Shown: positions 45,331-57,200, counted from the stretch's first letter. The stretch: 64,000 nucleotides of DNA from Ichthyophis bannanicus (GCA_033557465.1 CM066031.1:1070162444-1070226443), one strand, 5' to 3'. Notes: generated from the letters alone by a model not told the origin. Program-made: numbers and translations.

Positions 45331-45479
45331 AGCCCTCATAGCACGACAGCTGCAAACTAAGTGAGGGAAATGATACATACACAAAATCATAAACACATAC
45401 ATACATAATGCAACAACAGCTATCACTCTACTGGTGATAACATAGAAATTAACTATCCATTTGTCATAAAGGCTACAGG
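45331..45479. other. RTE leader end or unassigned
   Basis: Rich in CATACA words (45385-45405). The 5' end of the RTE cannot be fixed more closely. Confidence 0.25.
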
Positions 45480-45700
45480 TCTAGAAGGTATGAAAATGAA
45501 GAAAGCCTGGCAAAATAAATTTATTTTCAATTTCTTTTGAAATGCCGTCAATCAATTATTGCTTGTAACTCTGCTGGAAATGAATTCCATGACTTAGGGA
45601 TTGCCACTGAAAAGATTCTATTTCAAAGTTCCTGAAAATGTACCCACCAAAACAGTGGCACATCCAGAAGAAAAGTGTCTTGAGATACGCAATAAAGCAC
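45480..45700 (-). mobile_element. old L2-clade C-terminal fragment
   Basis: On the minus strand, wording for WNSFPAELQAI and a following FKRN-type stretch matches the end of L2 ORF2. Confidence 0.45.
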
Positions 45701-46255
45701 TATATTCCCAAACTAGGAAGGTCATTTTAAAAGGTTTAGTCGTGATTTCGAAGTCTGAAGATGTGCATGTGGATGTCAAAATCATGGACACATCTCCATA
45801 GCCATTCCACCATTCCATAAAAGACATTTGCAGATGTCTCCTGTGCAGGGATGTTCAAGTAGGCATGGGGTGGGGTGGAGGCGTGTCCAGGGAGTGACAA
45901 TGTAATTGGGCGTCCCCGTTCGATCTCAGAAACTTAGGAAACGTTTGCAAGCACATCAATGTTTATACCTGCTCCAGAAGTGAATAGACATCAGAAAAGT
46001 GCTGGTTTTCACCTTAAAACATCTAGAGATTAACCTAAGATCACAAAGGCCAACACTGGAATTTGAACCCTGACTGCTCTGCTCTTAAGCCACTACTATA
46101 ACCATTATGCTATTCGACATCTTGGTTCTGGAATACTATTCTAGGGACATCTATATAGATGTTTCTGAAATCATGCTTGAACTTGCATGTGCCTGTTTTT
46201 TCAGACGTTCTGGCTCTGACATCTTAGTTGCATTTGGTCGTCCCATTGTGAAATG
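45701..46255 (-). repeat. fold-back element, family F1, copy 3
   Basis: Arms contain AGGTCATTTTAAAAGG and GTCGTCCCATTGTGAAATGC. The minus strand has TAGCATAATGGTTATAGTAG and GGGTTCAAATTCC, an A-box and B-box pair like that in copy 2. CATCTATATAGATG-type inner palindromes occur near 46150. Confidence 0.6.
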
Positions 46256-47977
46256 CGTCTCTAGGTGTGTGGCGATATAGCAAGCTTTTGAATAAACATA
46301 AACTTATCTTCATGTAGAAGCTGAATTTCTGGATATTGCCCCCACAAGATTTAGAAAGTCCTTTATTTGTCATTATATAAAAAAAGAAACGGCTAGTCAC
46401 CCTTACAGTGTTCCTGTCTTTGGACCTTTGCATCGTGTCTCGATGTTTATTCTGATAGTTCAGTTTGTGTTCATACTTCCCTCTTATTGACTGTGAATAT
46501 TAAAATCTGCAAAGCTCAAATTCTTTCTTGTTGTTTACTGGCTCTGTGAATTAGTGCTGTGAATGAGGTACAGATGGGTTTCTTAGTGCATTGGTAACAG
46601 TTAATCCTGAGCAGTCACTAAGTAATGAACTGTGATTCAAATTGCCTGCTATTGAAGCAATGCATTTAGAGGCTTTTAAAAAACTTACAAAGAAACTAAG
46701 CACAAGCTCCAATATAGTGGGTCATAAAAAATACTGTCAAGTGTAAATTGTACTTCGGTGGAATAATTTTGTAACAGTGGATTTCTATAAATGTGCAAAG
46801 TCCAAAAGGCACTTATTTTAAGTCTGCTTTACAAGGCAACCTAGGATTTATAAAACTGGTTTCCAGAACCAGCTTCAATAACACACAAGCACAAATCGAC
46901 ACCTGATCTGTAAAAGATATAAATATGTGTGTGTGTATTCTATGTTCGTACCCACATATTTTATAAAATATGTGCATAGATACAGCACAACTCCCAGGAA
47001 TGCCTACGTGCGGTCCATTTACAAGGACACATGGCCCTTTGGAGCATTGTACAGTACTTTTACCCGCATAAATGGTGTCACGGTTTTATAAAACTGGCTT
47101 TACCCCTGGAAAATCCTTTATATAACACCCAGGTGCTAAAGGATGTCCTGTTGGTGAAGAATGCAGGTCTAAATTAGTTCTAAAATTGTATGGAAGCTGG
47201 CTAGAATTTGTAGGAGGTGTTTTGTTTTCCTCCTCCGGTGTCTTCCCTGCTCTCTCCTCTTGCAGAAAGTTCATATGTTGACAAGACAACAGGCACATAT
47301 ATGTGAAACAGAAAACCTTGTCAGTTGCTGAAGCTCCAACAGTGGACCTGTTTCAGTAATCTGAGACAGGTTTCCGTGCTTGGCCTCTCCTGGCATGTCA
47401 ACAGGATTGTGATGCTGAGATGAGGGAGGGGGCTGCCTGCCAGACAGCTGACAGACTCCGAGGATACTGAACTGTACAGCACATCACCAGCTACTAGGCT
47501 TCTAAACTTTGCTTCAAAGCAGAATGATTTTTTCTTTTCGGTTTGCCAAACCTCTTAAAGATGTAGCCGTGAGGCATAATCCATCTAAAATAGGGAGGGT
47601 AGGCTCAACCAAAAGTGAGGAAACTGACCTGAAGCTATTGGTTGAACATGAAGCAAACTAAAGATGCTCCACTGGGCTGGCATTTCGCCCTACCTTGAAG
47701 CTCACAGCAAGGCCTAGAGTGGCAGACTGGCCTGAAGCTGATGCTGCAGCTACTGGTGAAAACAGAAGCTAATCTGAAGGCGCTTAGCTGTGCCAACTTT
47801 CCAAACAGCAAAAGATGCCACATGATAGCTATATCTGTGTTCTCTCTGTATTCCCTGCAATGTATTCATTTGCTTCAATATTTAGCCTGTCCTCTCGACA
47901 TTGCTCAGCAATGCACAAGCCCAGGGAGTGCTAATAAAATTATTTTGAATTCTTTGTGAAAAGAAAGAACACATTAT
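46256..47977. other. unassigned; candidate conserved non-coding part and a weak fold-back
   Basis: 46440-46860 is AT-rich and apparently single-copy with TAAT-type words; possible conserved non-coding DNA. Between 46845 and 47100 GATTTATAAAACTGG and GTTTTATAAAACTGGC bracket a diverged short element. A (TG)n run is at 46925-46936. 47300-47970 is not recognised. Confidence 0.25.
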
Positions 47978-48175
47978 GACAGGCCTCCCAAATCTCCCTC
48001 AGGGACCAGATTACCAGTCGTGTTTTGGGATATACACAATGAATATGAATGAGATGAATTTGTATGCGCTGGAGATACCAGTATGTGCAAATTTATCTCA
48101 TGACTTTTATTGTGGATATCTTGAAAATGAGACTAGCAATAGGGTGCACAGGATAGATTTGGAAAGCACAACATT
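47978..48175. mobile_element. palindromic MITE, copy 4
   Basis: ATATACACAATGAATATGAA and TTTTATTGTGGATATCTTGA are the inverted arms; the octamer word is decayed. The most diverged of the four copies. Confidence 0.65.
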
Positions 48176-48213
48176 ATGGGGAAATTGTATTTGTTTATCT
48201 ACCCTTAGGTGTA

Positions 48214-48219
48214 TATCTA

Positions 48220-48253
<34 letters not shown>

Positions 48254-48280
48254 GATAGATAGATAGATAGATATAGATAT
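48214..48280. repeat. (ATCT)n-(AGAT)n microsatellite
   Basis: TATC units change to their complement GATA at 48253, so the array is itself an inverted repeat able to form a hairpin. Confidence 0.9.
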
Positions 48281-48374
48281 CCATCCAACTGCATATTAAA
48301 CAGTGAAGCAGACTGAGACACAAAGAATGCATTTGGAACATCAATGTACTCCAAAAAGGTATAACTTTGTATGA

Positions 48375-48608
48375 TCGTGAGTGGCGTTACCAGCCCCCTC
48401 AGCATGGGCACCCCACCTTCACTGGCCCACGGAAATGACTTCTAGGAGAGGAGAGAAGGCCAGGCCTAGAGCAGAGACAGCACAGCAAGCTAGCGTTATG
48501 GTAAGTTTGCTGTGCTGCCTCCGTAAGCCCTGCAGGGGTGCACCCCCCTCCTGACCAGCACCTAGGGTGGGCTGCCCCAACGCCCCGCCCTTGGTGTACA
48601 CCACTGTT
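48375..48608. mobile_element. short non-autonomous DNA element
   Basis: It interrupts an L2 fragment. The ends GAGTGGCGTTAC and GTGTACACCACTG are roughly inverted, hAT-like in form. The inner hairpin ACAGCACAGCAA with AGTTTGCTGTGCTG is shared with the element at 52406. A target duplication is not seen. Confidence 0.45.
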
Positions 48609-48765
48609 ACCATGTTTACGCTATACTCAAGACTCTATATTGGCTACCAGTTCTTCAAAGAATAGATATTTAGATTTTCTTTATAGCATATAAAATTCAG
48701 CATGGAGATGTACCTCCCTATTTTCATTCTTGTGTTATAAACTGTTGCAATTTATCATGTAAAGG
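48609..48765 (+). mobile_element. L2-clade fragment
   Basis: The translation gives LYWLPVLQRIDI, then FIAYKIQHGDVPPYF after a stop, the LHWLPV block of L2 ORF2. Confidence 0.65.
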
Positions 48766-49085
48766 CATGTTTTAGAAAGGCTGTGTAGGTGAAATTTGGG
48801 ATGGCAAGGTCAAAATTTCTGAAATTCAGTGGGAGGGGCAAGTGTAAGTGCCTTGTAAAATCAGCCTTTCCCCACCCTGAAAGATACATGTGTCCGCCAC
48901 ATAAAAGGGAAAATGAAGACTAAAAGAGTAATGGTCAGACGTGCAGGTTTTCAGTCAATTTCAGAAACTTCATGTGCTAAATATAGACATCTGCTATACT
49001 GGTCTATGTCCCTTTTTCAGAATGCACCTTTGTACTGTATATCTCCCCCCATATGCATCCCAGTCTGCCATTTTGCAATTATGGG
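48766..49085. repeat. fold-back element, first half
   Basis: GCATGTTTTAGAAAGGCTGT starts it and CTTTTTCAGAATGCACC lies near 49015, so it resembles family F1. The L1 at 49086 seems to lie within or beside it, and similar wording resumes at 50886. Confidence 0.4.
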
Positions 49086-50885
49086 ATGGCGAATGGGGGA
49101 GAGGGGACCACCATGGGTACAAATTGAGCAGGTGGGCCTAGGCAATAGGCCCATCACCGACCTGCTCTGGAATAGGAGGGGGGCTAGTGGTAACCTTTAT
49201 GTGAATTTAACCCTGCAGATATGGAAAAAAGCGACAGACTTATTGGTGGGATGTGGAGGGGGGCTACACTTACAACATATAGCACTCAGTGAAGTGTTTG
49301 AGCAAGGCAGCGTATCACCACACTTCCACAGATGGAGAGTTTGGGGCTGAGCTATATGGGACAAGGGCATCTACGACCATTTGCAGAGCTCAGACAGGAA
49401 TATGACCTGGAGCACTAAGGTTTGTATGGCGACTTTCAAGTGACCCACTTTTTAGGAGGGTTGAAAACTCAGATTGACCTAGGTGCTGAGGAGAGACCAT
49501 TTGAAAAAATATTTTGAGTGGGATATCAGGGAGGGAAAATGATATCCCATATTTATAAACATCTATTGTGTGGAGACAAGATGGCCCCATAGCAAAGGAC
49601 ATGGGAAAAAGATATTGGGGGGAATGGGACAGAGAACGATAGAAAAGAATCTTCTGGGCAACTAAATTCCCATCAGTCTCAGCAACTATACAAGAGCATT
49701 CTTATAAGATGCTGTACCGCATGTACCTAACCCCAGTAAAGCTTAGGAAAATGAGTGGAAGGGAGGGTGAGGAGTGTTGACGAGGAAGTGAAAGTAAGGG
49801 GGACTATATGCATATGTGGTGGACATGTCCAATACTTCAAGGGTTGTGGTCATGGGTGAAGAGGATATTGAAGGAAATCACAGGGTGGGCAGGGGAGGTA
49901 GGCCCAAAAGAGGTTCTTTTGAGTCAGTGGGATGGACAAATAGAGTCAAACTTGGGATATTTGCGGCAGATGATTGTGGTGGGGGCACGGATGGAAGTGG
50001 CTAAAGGGTGGAAGGCAGTAATAAGCCCAGAGCCCATTAAAACGGTAACCTGCTTGGAGTATATCTACAAGAATTTGTGAGATTTCCACATATAAAAACC
50101 AAAGTTATAAATGGTGGCAACCCTAAATACACTGGGCACAAAAGAAGAGAAGGATGAGACCAATTGGGAAACAAATATAAGTGGGAAGGAAAGGGGTAAA
50201 TAATGAGACTTGGAGAGGGAAGGGGGGTAGAGTGAGATATAGCACATAATAAAAACATATGGGGGGGGGGGGAGAGTATGAGTGTGACCGAATGCAAGGT
50301 ACAATAATTTCTTCATTTCCTGATACTAGATAATAACTAGTACAACATGATATGGCAGGGCACGAACAGGTTTTGTAAAATGAATAAGTGATAACTGATA
50401 GTTAATGGAGTAGGAGAATGGCCAATCTGGGGGATTCACTAGCAAAACAGATAGACCAGGTTTGTCTCTGTAAACAAGTATCCTGATTGATTGCCATTAA
50501 ATGGCGATTGAGGTTAGTACAACAAAAGAACATAAAGGGGGAAAAGGACAACAGTACCATAACAAAGGATGGGGAGACAGAGGGTATATAGATAGATAAT
50601 GTCTATTATGGATAAGGATGTTGTAACTATTTCTTGCAATATGTATGAATGATGTATGGAGGAACAACAGGGTGGAAATAGTTGAATATAGAAAAAACAT
50701 ATATCAGGGATAAGTAATGGCAAAATGGGCTAATGTTTAATATAGCGAATAATTTTCACTAAGTATATTCTTTTTCCTTATAGGTGAGTAAGATGGGACT
50801 AGTGGTACTTTGTATAATTGTTGAATGATCTATGCAAATGTACTTTGGAAACCTTGGATAATAAAAAAAAAAATTAAATACAAAA
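49086..50885 (+). mobile_element. L1/Tx1 LINE 3' end
   Basis: The C-terminal part of ORF2 runs to about 50080, then about 800 bases of 3' untranslated sequence end in an A-rich tail (50862-50885). 5' truncated. Coding is broken by stops between 49350 and 49800. It may be related to the L1/Tx1 at the window start, but the two share no overlapping region. Confidence 0.82.
49808..50080 (+). pseudogene. L1/Tx1 ORF2 C-terminus
   Basis: MHMWWTCPILQGLWSWVKRI is the diagnostic L1/Tx1 C-terminal block (a HxWW-C-P pattern), followed by LKEITGW. Upstream, in other frames, wording for YKMLYRMYLTPVKLRKM matches the region that normally precedes it. The usual C-x-x-C that comes before it is decayed. Confidence 0.85.
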
Positions 50886-51095
50886 AAGAAATCAGATGCA
50901 CACATGTATCTTTTTGGGCCTGACCCAGGCATGTCCCTTGGACGTGATCACCATGGACAAGTGTATATTCAAAGCTTTGTAAAATAGCTCAAGGGACGTC
51001 CATGTGATTTTCATGTTTGAATGGGTGTTTTCAGATGTGGAAATCATGAATAGGGCTTCTAAATGATCTCCATAATCGAAAATGCATCTGTTCTA
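50886..51095. repeat. fold-back-like sequence after the L1
   Basis: GTCCCTTGGACGTGATCACC, AAGGGACGTCCATG and GTTTTCAGATGTGG resemble family F1 arms. Possibly the second half of the element at 48766. Confidence 0.35.
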
Positions 51096-51755
51096 TTATT
51101 GTGCCGCTGAGGTTGATGTGTAGTAGGTTTATGAGTTAATATAGTTAATTACATCAGTACAGTTTGATCACTGTCTGTTGGTGTTAGATTTGATACTATT
51201 CTCCTGGAATAAATAAATCAACAGTGTGGTGTAGATTTTTTGAAAACTCTTAGTTCTATAGGTTTGACTCAGATGATAGACCAGCACATTCATGCCAAGG
51301 ATGTTCCAGAGTTTGTTTTTGTTTCTGAAATGATACAAGTTAACTATTGAAGATTTTTACTTGCATGTGCTTTCATGGTCCGATCATATTTTTATTACAT
51401 TTGGGTTGCCAGGAATCATTATGATTTTGAAAGAGACTTTTGAAGCTTTAAGCATGTTTAGGTTGAAACATAATCGTTTCTCCTAGTATCTTTTTAGATG
51501 TTTTTGATCAATCTAAATTTGTATTAGATTGTCTGTTTCAGAGTTAGTGGGTAATTGGATGACTTGGATCACAGGCATTAGATCTAATTGCTTCAGTGAC
51601 CTTTGGCTTGTGTTAAGAGACGTCTTGATTCTCTGTGAATTTCTATATTATACAAAAGGAAGAAGACAGGAAAGGAGTTGAATGAAATCTAAAAGTTGGT
51701 GCCAGCTGGTTTGATGAAAGATTGTGGTTCTACTTTGCCCCCTATATTTAGATAG
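51096..51755. other. unassigned
   Basis: Parts of 51200-51720 have wording like the complement of decayed L2 coding sequence, too weak to assign. Confidence 0.2.
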
Positions 51756-52365
51756 GTGAAGGCACATTTTAGAAAGGCCATTTGTGGGGTTGTAGTGGCA
51801 TCCAAGTGTAAACATCTGCAAATCTATGAGAAGAGAGTGGGCACATGCAAGTCCAATGTAAAATCAACACATCTCCAACCCCTCACTGTGGACATGTGCT
51901 TATATCAAAGGAGGAAGTGCAGGAATGCGTGGGAAAAATCGCCATCGAGAACCTGGCAACTAGTACCAGCATTTTACAACTGGCACATGTAAATTTTTGA
52001 AAGTTAGATGTGTAGATGCCACTAATTAATAACGGAGGCCTCTCTCTTTCCCTTGTTGCGCTTAAGAGATGGATGGAAGTAAATATTGAGATGAAGAGGG
52101 ATATCCCCCTTAATTCCCCCTGTAAAGGAAAAGGCAAAAAGAGCAGCTTTCTTCCTCCTATTTGTGACAGGGAACAGGTGTAAACCCAGGCGTCGATAAT
52201 TTTTGTCTTTCATGTGCATCATCTATATAAAATTGGGGATACATGTGTAGATTTTGGTGCCACCCTGGCCATTCCCCCAACATGTCCCCCCGTACAACGT
52301 AGACATGATACAGACATCCACTTGTAAAATGGGCCCTTTCTAAAATGGGCCTTTTACACATGGAT
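51756..52365. repeat. fold-back element with ATTTTAGAAAGG-type ends
   Basis: Starts GCACATTTTAGAAAGGCCAT and ends GGCCCTTTCTAAAATGGGCC. Inner complementary words such as CACATGTAAATTTT and its partners occur. Possibly a relative of family F1 without the tRNA-like core. Confidence 0.5.
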
Positions 52366-52405
52366 GCAAGTTACACATTGAATGTGGTCGTATTTACATG
52401 CAGGG

Positions 52406-52709
52406 CAGTGCATGTGGTCCGCCCGGGGTGCCGGCTAAGAGAGGATATACCCTTGTCGGCCCGCACAACGGAGCCAGCATGGCAAACTTAACTTAAAGCT
52501 GTGGGTTGCTTGCCATCCTGCCTCCACTACAGAGCCAGTGACTGTTCTCTCCTGGCCGAAATCTTGCAAATTGTGAGACTTTGACCTGGGAGAGAACAGT
52601 CACTGGGTCTAGAGCGGAAGCAGCACAGCAAACCACCCATGGCTTTAAGTTAAGTTTGCTGGGCTGGTTCCGCCATGTGGTCCAGGAAAGGGTAGGGGGT
52701 GACTCACTG
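52406..52709. mobile_element. palindromic non-autonomous element
   Basis: CAGTG at both ends in inverted orientation. Inner arms: GGCAAACTTAACTTAAAGC with GCTTTAAGTTAAGTTTGC, and CCAGTGACTGTTCTCTCC with GGAGAGAACAGTCACTGG. Shares a GCAGCACAGCAA/TTTGCTG-GCTG segment with the element at 48375. Confidence 0.6.
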
Positions 52710-52849
52710 GCCACAAGGAGCTTTGAATGCCACTGATTAGAAGATAATAATGCTTTCATCTTTGCTAGAGAGGATTCTGCCCAAGGCATGGGACGGAAAC
52801 TGCTCTAGCTTCTTTTACAGATGCCCTTAGAAGATATTTGGATAAGGGC

Positions 52850-53235
52850 TGAGATTTAAATGTTTTAGGGCTAACACTTAGTCTTGGCGGTCAGCATTTT
52901 TGTTTTTAAACACTGGTCACTGTAGCTATAAAAAATCCAGATATTCAGTGCCAATATACAGATAGTGTCCAGGGCTGAATATCCAGATTCAGCACTGACT
53001 ATCAGCACTATCCAGGAAGCAGCGATATCTGGATAACTAATCAGATAAAGTTAGGACAGCTTTTTCGCTGTTATCCTTTTCGTGGACTGACTATCGCTGC
53101 TAGATGGGTAACTTAAGAGACTGCCTTCGCTCAGCACACAGACTGTCCTGTCACTTTCCAGACAGTGTCAAGTTCTGCAGACACTGAATATTCCTCTCAC
53201 CAAATAAGTGCCTTTGAATATTGACCCATTTGTGT
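52850..53235. repeat. diverged inverted-repeat element
   Basis: ATCCAGATATTCAGTGCC, GCTGAATATCCAGATTCAGC and ATATCTGGATAACTAATC give a series of nested palindromic words, as in short DNA-transposon derivatives. Boundaries are approximate. Confidence 0.4.
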
Positions 53236-54600
53236 TTAGATCTTTCGTTGGCCTTGATATCATCAATCATGCCATATTAATTGATCACTTAGGGTCATGA
53301 GGTGTTGGTGGCAGTGTTTTGAACTGGTTGGTATCTTTTTTTGGATACTAAAACTCTTCAGGTAAAGTTCAGGGAAGAATTATCATCTTGGAAGTTGGAA
53401 TCCTACAGGTATCAATCCTTGTTCCTCTTCTTTTTAATATGTACATACAACCTATCTGATTAATCGTTATGGTTTGACATGTCTGATCTATGCAAATAAT
53501 AATTAGCGGACCAAGCTCACAGATTATGTAATTATTATCTTAGTTGAACCAGTGCTTTGCTTCTCTTCAGAAATGGATGCTTGCTAGTCATCTGTTCTGG
53601 AATTGGCAGAGAGTTGTTTTGTGTTTTACTAATTCAACTTTCTATTATGTTCTTCCTGAGATTTCTCTTTAAGGTTATTCATTATTAGTAAAGACAGAGG
53701 TGAGGATCTTGGGAATATTGCTGGGCTCAGATTGATCCTTTAATGATGGTCTTTCTGCGGTAACTTTGCATTTGTAATTTACAATTTGACTCAAGAGAAT
53801 CTGGCTGCTGTGATTCAGACATTAATTATGAGCTGACTGGATTATTGTAATGCTCTATGGAGTGGTTGAAAGATCAGTTGAACAAACTTCAAATTACTGA
53901 AAATATGGGAGCTTGTATTTTAAAAGGCTTGAAATTTGCTGACCATTTTTCATCTGTCTTGAAACTATTACATGTGTTACCTGTGAACCAAAGAATTTAA
54001 TTTAAGCTATTGTCTTAGACATTGAATTTATTTTGCAAGTAAAGTGGCAGTTGATCTTGCAAAGAATAGAAAGTCAATGCTTCTACGAGAAAGTAGAGCT
54101 CTTCCCAATGATACTTTCTGTCATTGCCTTCCCTGGTTGAACTGCAGTGGGTAGATAACGTGGTGGCGTGCATTTTCTTATGAAACCTACCTCAGCTTTG
54201 GAATTCAATTTTTCAAGATACGCAAAAAATCCAAGATTATTTAGACTTTAGAAAAGCAGGTAAAACTTGACCATTTTCTTCAGTTTTTAACTGATTTGAT
54301 AGTTTTATTTAATTTTCATCAGGTTTTCTAAGATTTGTTTTTATGTCTGATGTATGTTGTATTGTTTTATATTTTACTGCAACACACAATAACTCCATCT
54401 CTCATATATACAGTTACCTTGTTCAATGTTCCACATATGTAGATAGTTTCCCCTGTTATCCAAGTTACTGCTCCTGTTCATTGTAATGACCTGACTCTTG
54501 TTTATTGTCGGATATTGTTTGTTCTATGTAAACCGCGCTGATCGCAAATAGTGCGGTATATAAGAGATGTAAATAAATAAATAAATAAATAAATAAATAC
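53236..54600 (+). mobile_element. old L2-clade LINE, 3' half (L2-D)
   Basis: Decayed motif A wording for FDIINHAILIDHL, then GIPTGINPCSSSF-like wording for the QG(V/I)SP region, then LHVLPV-like and LWNSIFQ-like blocks in changing frames. The tail TGTAAACCGCGCTGATCGCA, then TGCGGTATATAAGAG and (AAAT)n at 54566-54599, is the tail shared with the SINEs. Confidence 0.72.
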
Positions 54601-54649
54601 TGTATGAGTCAACTATTGTTGATTGTGCACCAGCTTAAGTTTTTATAAT

Positions 54650-55255
54650 ATTAAAGGGGGCATTTTAAAAACCTTAGTTGCAATTTGGACATCTGAAAAT
54701 GTGCGTGTGGATCTGCAAATCATGGAGAAATCCCCGGAGCCATTTTACAAACGGCTTTCAAAGATGTTTCCAGTGCGAGAATGGCTAAGTAGGCAGGGAG
54801 CATGGCAGAGGCCTGTCTGGGGCAGTGCAGTAGTCTGAGACATTCCTGCTTGATTGCAGAAACATCAGGGACATCTGCAACCCTGTCCAAGTTCAGACTT
54901 TCTCAAGGCATGACTAGGCATTGGAAAAGAACTTGTTTTGGCAGTAAAACATCCAGAGGGGGTAGAGAAGATTGCGCTTCACCATCCCCAGTACTCTCCA
55001 CAACCACTATGATATGAGCCGTGAGATTTGACCCCTAGTCCTAGGCAACTACCCTAACATTAGGCTATTCCTAGACATCCAGGGTTTTGGATACTATTCC
55101 AGGGACATCTATGTAAATACCCTGCAGAAGTCCATACCAGGCACATCTACCTTTGGGACATCATGCCTGAACTTGGACATGCCTGCTTTTTTCCAGATAT
55201 TCTGACTTCAGCATCCCAGATTGCACTTGGTTGTCATCTGTAAAATGTGTCTTTT
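54650..55255 (-). repeat. fold-back element, family F1, copy 4
   Basis: Ends GGGGGCATTTTAAAAACC and TCATCTGTAAAATGTGTC. The minus strand has TAGCCTAATGTTAGGGTAGT and GGGGTCAAATCTC, a tRNA-like box pair. Order of inner words matches copy 2 in reverse. Confidence 0.62.
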
Positions 55256-55797
55256 AATAAAGAAACATAGAAACAGAAAAATCACAGTATATAAAGACCA
55301 TATGGCCTATCCAGCCTGCCTTTCCATACCAATTACTAAGCTTTACAGTCCTTTTTTTTCCCTTAGAGATCTTCTGTGTTTGTACCATGCTGTCTTGAAT
55401 TCAGATACAGTCCTCGTCTCTAGTGCTTCCACTGGGATGCTATTTCACACATCTACCACTCTTTCCATAAAGAAATAAATCTCTTTTCATTTTCATCCTA
55501 TGCTGTCTCATTCCAGAGTTCTTTCAATTGAAAGAGGCTCTCCTCCTATGCATTTATGCCACAGAGGTATTTAAATGTCTCTATCATATCTCCCCTCTCC
55601 TGCCTTTCTTCCAAAATATACATATTGAGATCGTTAAGTCTGTCGCCATATGCCTTATAATGAAGATCACTGACCATTTTAGTAGCTGCCTTCTGCACTG
55701 ACTATCCTGTGGATATCTTTTTGAAGCTGCGGTCTCCAGAATTGCACACAATACTCTAAATGAGGTCGCGCCAGAGACTTATACAGAGGCTCTATAA
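55256..55797 (-). mobile_element. CR1 LINE, 3' part (segment 1 of 2)
   Basis: CATAGAAACAGAAAAATCAC marks the 3' end in reverse, followed by coding blocks including [17 protein letters not shown] (within 55679-55876). It stops at CTCTATAA (55790-55797), the left target duplication of composite copy C. Confidence 0.82.
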
Positions 55798-55895
55798 CAG
55801 CGATGGCGAACCTATGGCACGCGTGCCAGCTGTGGCACGCGAAGGCCTTGCAGCTGGCACGCGGGAAGGTCCGCAATCGAAAAAAAAAAAAAACC

Positions 55896-56282
55896 CCTGT
55901 CTGCTGCCGCTGTCGGGGCCGCCGCGGCAGAATCGAGCGTGCCGCGGGGCCCCCCTGTACCCGGCAGATCCTGCCCTCCCCGTAGCAGCTCTCTCTTAGG
56001 AGCTACAGTCAGACGCGCCGGCTTGCAGAGCGCGAAGGGAAGAGTTTCCCTTTCGCGACTCCGTTAAGCCCGCGGGGGCTGATGGGAACTTCCCATCAGC
56101 CCCCGCGGGCTTAACAGAGCAGCGAGGGAACTCTTACCTCGCGCGCTGCAAGCCGGCGCGTCTGTCTGCAGCTCCAAAGAGAGAGCTGCTACGGGGAGGG
56201 CAGGCTCTGCCGGTGGGTACCGGGGGGCCCCGCGCCACGCTCGATTCTGCCGCGGCGGCCCCGACAGCGGCAGCAGACAGGT
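55896..56282. repeat. 387-bp palindrome of copy C (hairpin type beta)
   Basis: Outer arms of about 46 bases are perfect complements (CCTGTCTGCTGCCGCTGTCG with CGACAGCGGCAGCAGACAGG). Inner blocks pair too, for example GGGCTGATGGGAAC with GTTCCCATCAGCCC. An A13 run lies outside one arm and a T-run outside the other. Confidence 0.88.
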
Positions 56283-56317
56283 TTTCTTTTTTTTTTTAAT
56301 TTTCCCTGGGCTGGGCT

Positions 56318-57200
56318 GGGCTGGGGGGTGTTAGGAGTAGTGATGGGCTGGGCTGGGCTGGGCTGGGGGGGGTTAGGAGTGGTGATGGGCTGGGCTGGGC
56401 TGGGGGGGTTAGGAGTGGTGATGGGCTGGAGGGGGGGTTAGGAGTGGTGATGGGCTGGGCTGGGCTGGGCTGGGGGGGTTATGAGTGGTGATGGGCTGGG
56501 CTGGGCTGGGGGGGGTTAGGAGTGGTGATGGGCTGGGCTGGGCTGGGGGGGGTTAGGAGTAGTGATGGGCTGGGCTGGGCTGGGCTGGGGGGTGTTAGGA
56601 GTAGTGATGGGCTGGGGTGGGGGGGGTTTAGGAGTGGTGATGGGCACTGGGCTGGGGGGGTTAGGAGTGGTGATGGACACTGGGCTGGCTGGGGGGGTTA
56701 GGAGTGGTGATGGGCACTGGGCTGGCTGGGGGGGTTAGGAGTGGTTATGGGCGCTAGGCGGGGGGGGTTAGGAGTGGTGATGGGCGCTGGGGGGGTTAGG
56801 CGTGGTGCTAGGCGCTGGGGGGGCTTAAACTAAAAATTGAGTGATGGGGGATTAGGACTGGGAGTGGGCTGATGGGGAGGTTAGGACTGGAAGTGGGCTG
56901 GTGGGATTAGGACTGGGAGTGGGCTATGGGGGCTAGGACTGGTAATGGGTTGGGGGGGTTGCTAGGACTGGAAATGGGCTGAGTGGAAGGGGGCTTGAAC
57001 TGCAAATAGCTGTTGGGGATGGGGCTTGGAATGGAAATGGGCTGAGGGGAAGTGGGGGGCTTGAACTGCAAATAGCTGATGGGGACGGGGCTTGGAATGG
57101 AAATGGGTTGAGGGGAAGTGGGGGCTTGAAGAAGGGAATGGATGCTGGGTGAGACTGGAACTAGAAGGGAGCTGATGTTGGGGGAGGATTAGAATGGGAT
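56318..57200 (-). repeat. minisatellite of copy C (G-rich on the plus strand)
   Basis: From 56318 to about 56830 units of roughly 35 bases contain GGGCTGGGCTGGGCTGGG, G-runs, GGGTTAGGAGT and GGTGATGG. After that the units become irregular (TGGAAATGGGCTGA type). Several units could form G-quadruplexes. Confidence 0.85.
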
